The notes: generated by a model not told the origin, from the letters alone. A stretch of 64,000 nt of DNA from Pseudomonas fluorescens (GCF_002022275.1 NZ_MSDF01000053.1:52494-116493); one strand, 5' to 3'. Shown: positions 52,571-61,217, counted from the stretch's first letter. Program-made: numbers and translations.

Positions 52571-52635
52571 GGCAAAACCTCGCGAAGCGGGAAAGATGTC
52601 GGGGTGAAACCGGATCAAACTGTGGAAGAAGACCT

Positions 52636-52707
52636 CTGTGGGAGCTGGCTTGCCTGCGATAGCGGTGTGTCAGATAAAACGCTATCGCAGGCAAGCCAGC
52701 TCCCACA
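52636..52707. repeat. REP pair within the dctPQM unit
   Basis: CTGTGGGAGCTGGCTTGCCT and its complement ending at 52707, with a short centre. It lies between dctP and dctQ, inside what should be one transcript, so it may stabilise the dctP part of the mRNA and raise the binding protein relative to the permeases. Confidence 0.85.
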
Positions 52708-52730
52708 GTTGATCGGCTTCGCTCAAGCGA

Positions 52731-53714
52731 TCACTGGTTGGACGCGTCCGCAGCCTTGATCAGGTCCACACCAATCTCCCCTTCAAACTTCTGCCACACC
52801 GGGCGCATGGCTTCGCGCCACAGCTGGCGTTGCTCGGGGGTCAGTTCGATGATTTCGCTGGTCTTGGCGTCGATGATCTTTTGCTTGGCCGACTGGTTCA
52901 GCGCCTCAGCCTGTTTGTTCACCTCGACCGTGACCTCGACCATGATCTGGTCCAGGGTGCTGCGGATATCCGGCGGCAGGCCATTCCAGAACTTGGCGTT
53001 GGTGATCACCATGTAGTCGATCAGGCCATGGTTGGACTCGGTGAAGTACTTCTGCACCTCGTTGACCTTCTGGCTTTCATAGTTCGACCAGGTGTTCTCG
53101 GTGCCATTCACGGTGCCGGTCTGCAGGCCCTGATAGACCTCGGCAAAACTCATCTTGCGCGGGTTGGCGCGGATCGCCTTGAACTGCTCCTCCAGCACGC
53201 TGGACGCCTGCACGCGGAACTTCAGGCCGCGGGCGTCCTTGGGCTCATGCAGGGCCTTGTTCGAGGAGAGTTGCTTGAGGCCGTTGTGCCAATAGGCCAG
53301 GCCGAGGATGTTCTTGTCCTGCATCGACGTCAGCAGCGCCTTGCCTTGCGCCGCCTGGAAGCGGTCGACGGCGGCCAGGTCGTTGAACAGGAATGGCAGG
53401 TCGTAGATCTGCACTTGTTTGGTGTATTGCTCAAACTTGGCCAGGGACGGCGCCAGCATCTGCACGTCGCCCAGCAACAGCGCCTCCATCTCCTTGCCAT
53501 CGCCGAACAGCGAAGAGTTCGGGTACACCTCAACCTTGACCCGGCCCGGCAGGCGTTCTTCGGCGAGCTTCTTGAACAGCAGCGCGCCCTGGCCTTTGGG
53601 GGTGTTTTCGGCGACCACGTGGGCGAACTTGATCACAATCGGGTCCGCCGCCTGGGCCAGGCCCGCAGCAAACAAAGTGGCGGCGCACAGCAGCGCCCGG
53701 GAGAGCTTGAGCAT
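52731..53714 (-). CDS. dctP: TRAP transporter substrate-binding protein DctP
   Basis: A 327-residue periplasmic binding protein with signal peptide (residues 1-22, ending LAQA). DctP features: VIKFAHVVAENTPKGQGALL, VEVYPNSSLFGDGKEMEALL, KFRVQASSVLEEQFKAIRAN (the arginine that binds substrate carboxylate) and NGTENTWSNYES. AAGGTGA precedes the ATG. A palindrome identical in core to that before ich lies 84 bases upstream, so dctPQM is probably controlled by the same LysR regulator. Itaconate is the inferred substrate from cluster context. Confidence 0.92.
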   Translation of the reverse strand: MLKLSRALLCAATLFAAGLAQAADPIVIKFAHVVAENTPKGQGALLFKKLAEERLPGRVKVEVYPNSSLFGDGKEMEALLLGDVQMLAPSLAKFEQYTKQVQIYDLPFLFNDLAAVDRFQAAQGKALLTSMQDKNILGLAYWHNGLKQLSSNKALHEPKDARGLKFRVQASSVLEEQFKAIRANPRKMSFAEVYQGLQTGTVNGTENTWSNYESQKVNEVQKYFTESNHGLIDYMVITNAKFWNGLPPDIRSTLDQIMVEVTVEVNKQAEALNQSAKQKIIDAKTSEIIELTPEQRQLWREAMRPVWQKFEGEIGVDLIKAADASNQ

Positions 53715-53797
53715 GGGGAAATCACCTTCTTATTGTTGTGTTATAGGGCAAGGTGCCTGATGTAGTGCGTGTAGTGAATTTCGAATTTTAGATACCT

Positions 53798-53818
53798 GCG
53801 TTCGGCGTAGACGAACGC
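53798..53818. promoter_or_regulatory. LysR operator candidate upstream of dctP
   Basis: GCGTTC-N9-GAACGC, within a longer 10-bp inverted repeat (CCTGCGTTCG / CGAACGCAGG, 53795-53821). The same 6-9-6 palindrome is at 59547-59567 before ich, and it fits the T-N11-A pattern of LysR boxes (TTC-N9-GAA). Confidence 0.7.
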
Positions 53819-53843
53819 AGGTCGCCATGACAACAGAGATTCA

Positions 53844-53935
53844 GTGTGGGAGCTGGCTTGCCTGCGATAGCGGTGGGTCAGGCTGTAAATTCATTGGCTG
53901 ATACACCGCTATCGCAGGCAAGCCAGCTCCCACAT
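53844..53935. repeat. REP pair
   Basis: GTGTGGGAGCTGGCTTGCCT and its complement ending at 53935, between the ccl stop and the dctP promoter on the same strand. Confidence 0.85.
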
Positions 53936-53956
53936 TTTTTGATCCGGTTTCTTCAG

Positions 53957-54772
53957 TTAGAGCTGGGCGGCCAATAGCCTTTGCGCCCGCAACAGCACGG
54001 GCGCATCCACCATCTGCCCGTCAATCTGATAGGCCCCTGCCCCATGGGCACCGGCCTCTACCACGCGCTGCGCCCAGGCCAAATCCGCCGCACTCGGCGC
54101 CAGCGCTTCATGAATCACCGCCACCTGCTTGGGATGAATGCACAGTGCACCGGCAAAGCCCATCTCATACGCATGCCGGATCGAACGGCGCAGGCCTTCG
54201 GGGTCGTCGATGGCCGGGTGCACGCCGTCCAGCGGCGCAACCAGCCCGGCCGCGCGCGAATGCACGATCAGCGCCAGGCGTGCCTGGTCGAGGGCGAAAT
54301 TTGCCGCTGTCGAATGGCTGCTCAGGTTCAGGTCCAGCGCCAGGTCCAGCCCGCCAAACGACAGGCGCTGTACCTGGGGTGCATGGGCGATTTCAGCCAC
54401 GGCCAATAACCCTCGCGCGCTTTCGATAATCGGCCAGATCACTTTGCCGGTGGCGGCAACCACGGCCACCTGAGCTGCGCTTTCCACTTTCGGCAGCAAT
54501 ACACCTGACACGTTTGAATGGGCTTTGCAGAACGCCACATCTTCAAAATGCTCAGCGTGTTCAGGCGCGTTGATGCGCACCCATACGTGAGCATCTGGAT
54601 TGGCCGTCAAAAACGCCCCGAGGTTGTCTCGCGCCTGGCGCTTGAGCGGTTCTTCCACCGCGTCTTCAAAATCCACAATCACCGCATCGGCGCCACTCGC
54701 CAATGCCTTGGAGAACCGCTCCGGGCGGCTTCCGGGTACAAACAGTGCAGAGCGCACAAGAGGTTTTGGCAT
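53957..54772 (-). CDS. ccl: (S)-Citramalyl-CoA lyase (CitE-like), itaconate degradation
   Basis: A 271-residue HpcH/HpaI-CitE family lyase that should cleave citramalyl-CoA to pyruvate and acetyl-CoA, the last step of itaconate degradation. SALFVPGSRPERF carries the conserved arginine, DAVIVDFEDAVEE the Mg-binding acid residues, LPKVESAAQ and WPIIESARGLL follow, and GGLDLALDL holds the second metal-site aspartate. AAGGAC lies before the ATG. A REP pair separates it from ict. Its place in the cluster equals PA0883 as I remember it. Confidence 0.88.
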   Translation of the reverse strand: MPKPLVRSALFVPGSRPERFSKALASGADAVIVDFEDAVEEPLKRQARDNLGAFLTANPDAHVWVRINAPEHAEHFEDVAFCKAHSNVSGVLLPKVESAAQVAVVAATGKVIWPIIESARGLLAVAEIAHAPQVQRLSFGGLDLALDLNLSSHSTAANFALDQARLALIVHSRAAGLVAPLDGVHPAIDDPEGLRRSIRHAYEMGFAGALCIHPKQVAVIHEALAPSAADLAWAQRVVEAGAHGAGAYQIDGQMVDAPVLLRAQRLLAAQL

Positions 54773-54801
54773 AACTGAATGTCCTTGTTATCACGGTCCA
54801 A

Positions 54802-54885
54802 TGTGGGAGCTGGCTTGCCTGCGATGAGGGCCTTGAGGCTTGCAGTGCTCTCTTGGGCGCCATCGCAGGCAAGCCAGCTCCCACA
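54802..54885. repeat. REP pair between ict and ccl
   Basis: TGTGGGAGCTGGCTTGCCTG and its complement ending at 54885. It lies only 4 bases past the ict stop and within the gap before ccl, two genes of one presumed operon. Confidence 0.85.
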
Positions 54886-54889
54886 GGGG

Positions 54890-56083
54890 TCAGATGACAC
54901 CGCGTGTTTTGAGGTTGGCGATAGATTCGGGGGAGTAACCCAGCTGATCCAGAATCCCCTGGCTGTGCTGCCCCAACGCAGGAACAGCATCCATACGCGG
55001 GATAAACGCCGCATTGCGCGCAGGCGGCAGCAGCGACGGCAACGGCCCGGCCGGGCTGTCGACTTCGCGCCAACTGTCCCGCGCCTTGAGTTGCGGGTGG
55101 TCCCACACGCCTTGCATGTCGTTGACCCGGGCGCTGGCGATCTGCGCGTCTTCCAGGCGCTGGATCACGGCTTCAGCATCCAGCCGCGCAAAGCTGTCGA
55201 CGATGATCTGGCGCAGCACTTCGCGGTTCGCCGAACGTTTGAAGTTGGCGGAGAAACGCTCATCCGTCGCCAGCGATGGCGTGAGCAGCACCTTGTCGCA
55301 GAACGCCGCCCATTCGCGCTCGTTCTGCAAACCGAGCATCACCGTGCCGCCGTCGCCGGTCGGGAATGGCCCGTACGGGTAAATCGTCGAATGCGCGGCC
55401 CCGGCACGTGGCGGCTGTGGCGCTCCGTCGAAGGCGTAATACATCGGGTAGCCCATCCACTCCACCAGGCTTTCGAGCATGCTCACATCGATGCGGCTGC
55501 CCTTCCCGGTTTTGCCGCGCAGCAGCAACGCCGAAAGGATGCCGCTGTAGGCGTACATACCCGCGGAGATGTCGGCGATGGAGCAACCGGCCTTGGCCAT
55601 CTGGTCTTCACCCGGGCCGCCGGTCACCGACAGAAAGCCGCCTTCGCTCTGGATCAGCAGGTCATAGGCCTTCTTCTTCTCGTACGGCCCCCCTTCGCCA
55701 TAGCCGGAAATGTCGCAGACGATCAGCCGCGGGAAACGCTCGTGCAGCGCATCGAACGACAAGCCCATGCGCGCCGCCGCGCCGGGTGCGAGGTTCTGCA
55801 CCAACACATCGGCGTCGGCCAGCAGGGTTTCAAGGATGTCGCCGGCCTCGTCCTGCTTCAGGTCCAGAGTCAGGCTTTCCTTGGAGCGGTTGGTCCACAC
55901 GAAATGCGAGGCCAGGCCGCGTACGCGCTCGTCATAGCCACGGGCAAAGTCGCCGGCGCCTGGGCGTTCGACCTTGATCACGCGGGCACCGAGGTCCGCC
56001 AATTGGCGGGTGCAAAAAGGCGCGGCAATCGCGTGTTCCAGGCTGACGACAGTGATGCCGTCCAGTGGTCGTGGATCAGTCAT
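54890..56083 (-). CDS. ict: Itaconate CoA-transferase (CaiB/BaiF family III)
   Basis: A 397-residue family III CoA-transferase that in this cluster activates itaconate to itaconyl-CoA with succinyl-CoA as donor. Family marks: GITVVSLEHAIAAPFCTRQL, ADLGARVIKVERPGAGDFAR, NRSKESLTLDLK and the catalytic aspartate in KKAYDLLIQSEGG (near residue 145). MTDPRPLDG is a normal start with AAGGAGCTG upstream. It follows the PrpD gene by 9 bases. Confidence 0.9.
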   Translation of the reverse strand: MTDPRPLDGITVVSLEHAIAAPFCTRQLADLGARVIKVERPGAGDFARGYDERVRGLASHFVWTNRSKESLTLDLKQDEAGDILETLLADADVLVQNLAPGAAARMGLSFDALHERFPRLIVCDISGYGEGGPYEKKKAYDLLIQSEGGFLSVTGGPGEDQMAKAGCSIADISAGMYAYSGILSALLLRGKTGKGSRIDVSMLESLVEWMGYPMYYAFDGAPQPPRAGAAHSTIYPYGPFPTGDGGTVMLGLQNEREWAAFCDKVLLTPSLATDERFSANFKRSANREVLRQIIVDSFARLDAEAVIQRLEDAQIASARVNDMQGVWDHPQLKARDSWREVDSPAGPLPSLLPPARNAAFIPRMDAVPALGQHSQGILDQLGYSPESIANLKTRGVI

Positions 56084-56092
56084 GACAGCTCC

Positions 56093-57442
56093 TTAAAGCC
56101 AGTGGGCCATGGACGCGGCACTGCGCAGGTTCCAGACCTTTTCGATCAGTGCGTCGGCCTGGGCCGGAGTACGGGCAGTGCTGAATTGGGTCAGGCGCTG
56201 GAATTTATCCGCCAGCTCCGCGCGGCTCAGGGTATTGCCCGGGTCACCCTTCGGCTCGTCGATGGCGCCGTGCAGCGTGCGGCCATCCGTGGTGGTCACC
56301 GTGACGCGGCCGAGCCAGCGTTGCGGGTAGGCGCCGTCGACTTCGGGGTCGAGGGTCATGCTGACCTTGTCGCGAAACGTGGCGACGGCGGGATCGGTCA
56401 ATGCTAACTCGTGAAACTCGGTCAGCCCGGCCTTGCCGTGTACGGCGATCAGGCCGAGCACGGTGCCCATGGAAAATTTGGCCTGATGCACAGACGCAGG
56501 CACTTTCACGCGCCCAAGTACGTCGATGGCGCCTTGATGGACACGGGTTTCTACACGAGCGATCTGCTCGGCGCCGAGGCCTTCACGCTGCATCAGATCG
56601 AGCAGCGCATCGGCCGCAGGATGGGTGTGGCGGCACGAGGCGTGGAACTTGAACGAGGTTTCCAGCAGCGCCCAACGGCTGCCGAGGTCAGCGGATAACT
56701 TGCTCGGCTCTGCATCGCTGGACATGCCTGCTGCCAGGCCCTGGTCGCCTTCCAGAATATTGCGCGCACCGGTCAGCCCGTCTGCGGTCAGGTAAGCGGC
56801 GAGCAAACCGTCCGCCGCCGCCTTGGCCGTGTGCAGCTGCTTGGAGTCGGCGGCATCGCGCAAAAACTCCCACAACCCGGCGGCCTGGGTGCCGGCGCTG
56901 CCGAGCAGGTTGATGAACTGTTCTTCGTTGAAATCCAGCAGTTTGCCGACGGCCACGGCTGCCGCCAGCGTGCCGACGGTGGCCGTGGTGTGAAAGATGC
57001 GATAATGGGAGCGCCCCATGAATTCGCCGATGCGAATACCGGCTTCATACCCGGCGACCGAGGCCAGCAGCAAGTCACGGCCGGATTTGCCGAGGTCTTG
57101 CGCAGCCGCCAGCGCAGCGGGAAACACCACGGTCGCCGGGTGCAGCACGGAACTGTTGTGCAGGTCATCCTGCTCCACCAGATGGGACGACGCGCCGTTC
57201 ACCAAGGCCGCGAAATATGGGCTGCTGCTGCCGCCGTTGACGATCATCTGCGCCGAGCCGCTGGCCGGGCCCATCTTTTGCGCATAGCGCTCAAACAGCG
57301 GAATCGGGTGTGCGCCCTTGCTCGCCAGGGCCGAGGCGAGCCAGTCCAGATACAGGTCTTCGGTGCGCGCCAGTACGTTGTCGGGCAGCTGCGCGTAGTT
57401 CAAATCGGCCAGAAACCGACACAAGGCTTGGGTATGGCTCAT
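56093..57442 (-). CDS. MmgE/PrpD family protein (itaconate cluster)
   Basis: A 449-residue member of the 2-methylcitrate dehydratase/cis-aconitate decarboxylase superfamily: LYLDWLASALASKGAHPIP, ALVNGASSHLVEQDDLHNSS (the family NG-x-x-x-H-x-x-D motif), FKFHASCRHTHPAADALLDL and AKFSMGTVLGLIAVHGKAG. Its step in itaconate metabolism is not established. It may handle a related unsaturated dicarboxylate or form itaconate from cis-aconitate. The order acyl-CoA dehydrogenase-PrpD-ict is as in Pseudomonas aeruginosa except for a missing gene between the first two. Confidence 0.85.
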   Translation of the reverse strand: MSHTQALCRFLADLNYAQLPDNVLARTEDLYLDWLASALASKGAHPIPLFERYAQKMGPASGSAQMIVNGGSSSPYFAALVNGASSHLVEQDDLHNSSVLHPATVVFPAALAAAQDLGKSGRDLLLASVAGYEAGIRIGEFMGRSHYRIFHTTATVGTLAAAVAVGKLLDFNEEQFINLLGSAGTQAAGLWEFLRDAADSKQLHTAKAAADGLLAAYLTADGLTGARNILEGDQGLAAGMSSDAEPSKLSADLGSRWALLETSFKFHASCRHTHPAADALLDLMQREGLGAEQIARVETRVHQGAIDVLGRVKVPASVHQAKFSMGTVLGLIAVHGKAGLTEFHELALTDPAVATFRDKVSMTLDPEVDGAYPQRWLGRVTVTTTDGRTLHGAIDEPKGDPGNTLSRAELADKFQRLTQFSTARTPAQADALIEKVWNLRSAASMAHWL

Positions 57443-57452
57443 GGTCAGCGCC

Positions 57453-58616
57453 TCAGAAGCTGCGTGGCAATTCGAGCAGGTGCTCGGCCACGTAGGACAG
57501 GATCAGGTTGGTGGAGATCGGCGCTACCTGGTACAGGCGCGTCTCGCGGAATTTGCGCTCCACGTCGTACTCGCAGGCAAAGCCAAAACCGCCGTGGGTT
57601 TGCAGGCAGGCGTTGGCCGCTTCCCACGAGGCTTTGGCCGCCAGGTACTTGGCCATGTTGGCGCTGGCCCCGGCATTCTTGCCGCTGTCGTATTCCTCGC
57701 AGGCGCGCCAGCGCATCAGGTCCGCCGCTTCGATTTCGATATGCGCCTCGGCAATCGGGAACTGCACACCTTGGTTCTGCCCGATGGGCCGGCCAAACAC
57801 CACGCGGTCGCGGGCATAGGCGCTGGCCTTCTCGATAAACCAACGGCCGTCGCCAATGCACTCGGCGGCAATCAAGGTGCGCTCGGCGTTGAGGCCGTCG
57901 AGGATGTATTTGAAGCCCTTGCCCTCCTCGCCAATCAGGCTGTCGAGTGGCAGCTCCAGATTGTCGAAGAACAGCTCGTTGGTTTCGTGGTTGACCATGT
58001 TGGCGATGGGTTGCACGGTCAGGCCGTTGCCGATGGCTTCGCGCAGGTCCACGAGGAAGATCGACATGCCTTCGGACTTTTTCTTCACCTCGGCCAGCGG
58101 CGTGGTGCGCGCCAGCAGGATCATCAGGTCGGAATGCTGCACCCGCGAGATCCAGACTTTCTGGCCGTTGATCACGTATTTGTCACCGCGCTTGATCGCG
58201 GTGGTTTTGATTTTGGTGGTGTCGGTGCCCGTGGTCGGCTCGGTCACGGCCATCGATTGCAGGCGCAATTCGCCGCTGGCAAGTTTGGGCAGGTAGAAGC
58301 TTTTCTGCGCCTCGCTGCCGTGACGCAGCAGGGTGAACATGTTGTACATCTGGCCGTGCACGGTGCCGGAGTTGCCGCCGCAGCGGTTCACTTCCTCCAG
58401 AATCACCGAGGCTTCGGCCAGGCCCAGGCCGGATCCGCCGTATGCTTCAGGGATCATCGCCGACAGCCAGCCGGCGTCGGTCAGGGCCTTGACGAAGGCT
58501 TCGGGGAAGCCTTTTTCTTCGTCAATTTTGCGCCAGTAGGCCGCATCGAACTCGGCGCACAAGGCGCGCACGCCTTCGCGGATGGCGTTGAGTTCTTCAT
58601 TGTCGTTCGGGTTCAT
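57453..58616 (-). CDS. Acyl-CoA dehydrogenase (itaconate cluster)
   Basis: A 387-residue FAD-dependent acyl-CoA dehydrogenase: EAYGGSGLGLAEASVILEEV, MAVTEPTTGTDTTKIKTTA (FAD-binding), KVWISRVQHSDLMILLART, VVFGRPIGQNQGVQFPIAEA and QTHGGFGFACEYDVERKFRE. The C-terminal loop reads RLYQVAPIST, where many members have IYEGT; the catalytic glutamate of the common type is therefore not at this place. This variant is seen in this cluster type. Substrate is probably a methylsuccinyl- or related CoA ester, which is inference. It lies 10 bases before the PrpD gene. Confidence 0.87.
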   Translation of the reverse strand: MNPNDNEELNAIREGVRALCAEFDAAYWRKIDEEKGFPEAFVKALTDAGWLSAMIPEAYGGSGLGLAEASVILEEVNRCGGNSGTVHGQMYNMFTLLRHGSEAQKSFYLPKLASGELRLQSMAVTEPTTGTDTTKIKTTAIKRGDKYVINGQKVWISRVQHSDLMILLARTTPLAEVKKKSEGMSIFLVDLREAIGNGLTVQPIANMVNHETNELFFDNLELPLDSLIGEEGKGFKYILDGLNAERTLIAAECIGDGRWFIEKASAYARDRVVFGRPIGQNQGVQFPIAEAHIEIEAADLMRWRACEEYDSGKNAGASANMAKYLAAKASWEAANACLQTHGGFGFACEYDVERKFRETRLYQVAPISTNLILSYVAEHLLELPRSF

Positions 58617-58642
58617 TTACGGCTCTCCGCCTGTTGTTCTGA

Positions 58643-59461
58643 TTATTCGAAGTGGACTTCAGCTTTTTGCGCCACACCGTCCGCGTTGCCCGCCCACAGC
58701 TCGGCAACACCGCTGCCGGTGAGGCACCCAGCAACTTCAAACGGCTGTGGCGCGATCAACGGGCGCACGCCGCGATAGGCGAATCGGCGCAAAGTGGCTT
58801 CGGGGTGTGCGCGGCAAAATGCACGCAGGCCCAGGGTGGCGATCAGTGGCCCGTGCACCACCAGGCCCGAATAGCCTTCGGTGCCGGTGACGTAGGGATA
58901 GTCGTAATGGATGCGGTGGCCGTTGAAGGTCACGGCGCTGTAGCGAAACAGCAAGGTTGGGGTGGGGTCGAAGGCCTCGGCCCATTCGCCCGGCTGCAGC
59001 GTCTCGCCGCTGCCTTGTTTGGGCGGCGTGGGTTCGCGGTAGACGATGTCTTGTTCTTCACGAATGGCCAGGCGGCCGTTCTGGGAATAGTCGTGGCGCA
59101 CAGTGACAAACAGCAGCGAGCCGGTGCGGCCGGTCTTTTCTTCAACCTGGGTGATGGTCGATACGCGGGTGGCCGTTTCACCGGCACGCAGGGCATGCAG
59201 GAACTCGATACGCCCACCCGCCCACATGCGGTTGCGATTGTCGGCGGGGGGCAAGAACCCACCACGCGCCGGGTGGCCGTCAGTGCCCAGCGCCGATTCC
59301 GGCAGCGGGTCCTGGAAGAAGCACCATTGCCACAGCGGCGGCAGATCCGCGCCATCCTCGGGCACCGTTTCGCCCAATGTGGCGGCAATGCGCTTGAGCA
59401 GGTTATGGCTGAGGTGGTCGTGGGCGGTTTCGCTTCGGCCGATCCAGTCGGTGGCGCTCAT
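58643..59461 (-). CDS. ich: Itaconyl-CoA hydratase (FAS1-like/MaoC type)
   Basis: A 272-residue hydratase with two hotdog-type halves that should convert itaconyl-CoA to citramalyl-CoA. The N-terminal half has GGFLPPADNRNRMWAGGRIE; the C-terminal half has FRYSAVTFNGHRIHYDYPYV, the hydratase motif with His and Asp, and LVVHGPLIATLGLRAFCR. I chose the ATG at 59461 (MSATDWIGR) because it gives the same spacing to the LysR palindrome as in dctP. Starts at 59503 and 59539 are also open. First gene of the degradation operon, divergent from the LysR gene. Confidence 0.88.
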   Translation of the reverse strand: MSATDWIGRSETAHDHLSHNLLKRIAATLGETVPEDGADLPPLWQWCFFQDPLPESALGTDGHPARGGFLPPADNRNRMWAGGRIEFLHALRAGETATRVSTITQVEEKTGRTGSLLFVTVRHDYSQNGRLAIREEQDIVYREPTPPKQGSGETLQPGEWAEAFDPTPTLLFRYSAVTFNGHRIHYDYPYVTGTEGYSGLVVHGPLIATLGLRAFCRAHPEATLRRFAYRGVRPLIAPQPFEVAGCLTGSGVAELWAGNADGVAQKAEVHFE

Positions 59462-59546
59462 CGGGTGCAGGTCCTCGGGCAGTGAGTGTCTGCCCCGGAT
59501 CATGCAAGCGCCTGCCCGTTCTGAGAATTTGCATTTCAATAAACCA

Positions 59547-59567
59547 GCGTTCGGTTATGCTGAACGC
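59547..59567. promoter_or_regulatory. LysR operator candidate upstream of ich
   Basis: GCGTTC-GGTTATGCT-GAACGC, an exact 6-9-6 palindrome matching 53798-53818 before dctP. It is 86 bases upstream of the ich start, compared with 84 for dctP, and faces the divergent LysR gene. Confidence 0.72.
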
Positions 59568-59581
59568 CACAACCCTATTCC

Positions 59582-59672
59582 CTGTGGGAGCTGGCTTGCC
59601 TGCGATAGCGGTGTGTCAGGTGGCGTTGTCGGTACAGGCACACCGCCATCGCAGGCAAGCCAGCTCCCACAG
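59582..59672. repeat. REP pair inside a divergent promoter region
   Basis: CTGTGGGAGCTGGCTTGCCT and its complement ending at 59672, located between the starts of ich and the LysR gene rather than at a 3' end. It separates the operator from the LysR start. Confidence 0.85.
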
Positions 59673-59706
59673 TTGATTTTTATCGTTGCCGAAATAGGTG
59701 TCTTGC

Positions 59707-60597
59707 ATGCACTTCGATCTGGCCGACCTGCGCCTGTTTATCCACATCGCCGAATCCCCCAGCCTGACCCAGGGCGCCAAGCGCGCGTTCCTCTCGCCGG
59801 CCGCCGCGAGTGCGCGGATCAAGGCGCTGGAAGGTCAGCTGGACACGCGTCTGTTGTACCGCGACAGCCGTGGCGTGGAGATCACCCCGGCCGGCGAGCG
59901 GCTGCTGCACCATGCGCGGCTGATCATGCGTCAGGTGGACTACCTCAAAAGCGAATTCACCCAGTACGGCGTGGACTCGGCCGGGCATATCCGCATCTTC
60001 GCCAACACCACGGCGGTCACCGAGTTTCTGCCGGAGGTGCTGGCGGGCTTCTTGTCCCAACGCCCCGGAGTGACTGTGGACCTGCAGGAACGCCTGTCCC
60101 GCGATATCGTGCGTGGCGTGCTCGATGGCACCAGCGATATGGGCATCATCGCGGGGCCGGTGGAAGCTGCGGGTTTGCAGGTGCTGCACTTCAGCACGGA
60201 TGAACTGGTGTTGATGGTGCCCGTGGGGCATCCGTTGGCGAAGCAGCCCTCGGTAACGCTGGAGCAAACCCTCGCCTATCAGCACATCGGCCTGCACGAA
60301 GGCAGCACGTTATTGAGCTTTTTGCGCGAACACGTGGAACGCCTCGGCAAGCATTTGTCGCTGCGCATTCAGGTGTCGAGCTTTGAGGCGATCTGCCGGA
60401 TGGTCGAGGCTGGCGTGGGGATCGGGATCATTCCCGAGTCCGCAGCTGTGCGGCACAGCCGCACCATGCAATTGGTGACGGTGAAGCTCGATGAGCCATG
60501 GGCGATCCGCGAGCGCAGTATCCTGGTGCGCGAATTGGAGGCATTGCCCGGCACCATTCGCGCGTTGATTGCCACGTTGATGCCCCAGAGCGCCTAA
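59707..60597 (+). CDS. LysR family regulator of the itaconate cluster
   Basis: A 296-residue LysR-type regulator with HTH SLTQGAKRAFLSPAAASARI and effector domain (GHIRIFANTTAVTEFLPEVL, GTSDMGIIAGPVEAAGLQVL, GVGIGIIPESAAVRHSRTM). The ATG at 59707 has AGGTG 7 bases upstream; a GTG three codons earlier is also open. It is divergent from ich, as the LysR gene is in the Pseudomonas aeruginosa cluster, and probably senses itaconate or its CoA ester. The paired palindromes before ich and dctP are the expected binding sites. Confidence 0.88.
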   Translation: MHFDLADLRLFIHIAESPSLTQGAKRAFLSPAAASARIKALEGQLDTRLLYRDSRGVEITPAGERLLHHARLIMRQVDYLKSEFTQYGVDSAGHIRIFANTTAVTEFLPEVLAGFLSQRPGVTVDLQERLSRDIVRGVLDGTSDMGIIAGPVEAAGLQVLHFSTDELVLMVPVGHPLAKQPSVTLEQTLAYQHIGLHEGSTLLSFLREHVERLGKHLSLRIQVSSFEAICRMVEAGVGIGIIPESAAVRHSRTMQLVTVKLDEPWAIRERSILVRELEALPGTIRALIATLMPQSA

Positions 60598-60630
60598 GCT
60601 GATCAGTCACCTTGCCAGAGGAGACTCCCC

Positions 60631-61119
60631 ATGCATCTCGAAGGATCCTGCCATTGCGGCGCCGTAACGTTCAGTCTGAACAGCGCCCACCCCTACCCTT
60701 ACCAGCGTTGCTATTGCTCGATCTGCCGCAAGACCCAGGGCGGTGGCGGTTACGCGATCAACCTGGCGGGTGACACCGACAGCTTGAAGGTGCGCGGGCG
60801 CAAGCAGATTTCGATCTACCACGCGCGGCTTAAACCGGACGGCGCCAGCCGTGCGCATGCGAGCACCGCCGAGCGGCATTTTTGCTCGCAATGCGGCAGC
60901 GCGCTGTGGCTGTTCAGCCCCGAATGGCCTGAGCTGATTCACCCGTTTGCCTCGGCGATTGACACGCCGTTGCCAGTGCCGCCAGAGCACACGCATTTGA
61001 TGCTGGGCTCCAAGGCGCCGTGGGTCGAAGTCAGCGTGCGCAAAGGCGACTTGCAGTTCGATGAATACCCCGAAGAATCCATTGCCCAGTGGCATCAGCG
61101 CTTGGGGTTGACCCGTTAG
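60631..61119 (+). CDS. GFA family zinc-binding protein
   Basis: A 162-residue glutathione-dependent formaldehyde-activating (GFA) family protein. Zinc-binding cysteines are visible in EGSCHCGAVTF, RCYCSICRKTQGGGG and HFCSQCGSALW. Most GFA proteins have no proven activity; some act as S-hydroxymethylglutathione synthases. AGAGGAG lies before the ATG. It follows the LysR gene by 33 bases and may be read with it, but shows no functional link to itaconate. Confidence 0.87.
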   Translation: MHLEGSCHCGAVTFSLNSAHPYPYQRCYCSICRKTQGGGGYAINLAGDTDSLKVRGRKQISIYHARLKPDGASRAHASTAERHFCSQCGSALWLFSPEWPELIHPFASAIDTPLPVPPEHTHLMLGSKAPWVEVSVRKGDLQFDEYPEESIAQWHQRLGLTR

Positions 61120-61217
61120 TTAACAGTCTTTGACAGTTTCTCGACAAAGCTCTCAAAGACCGCCGAGCCGCACCGCCCTAGCATTTGAGCATCCAAACCA
61201 CCCGCCGGGTGCTCTTC

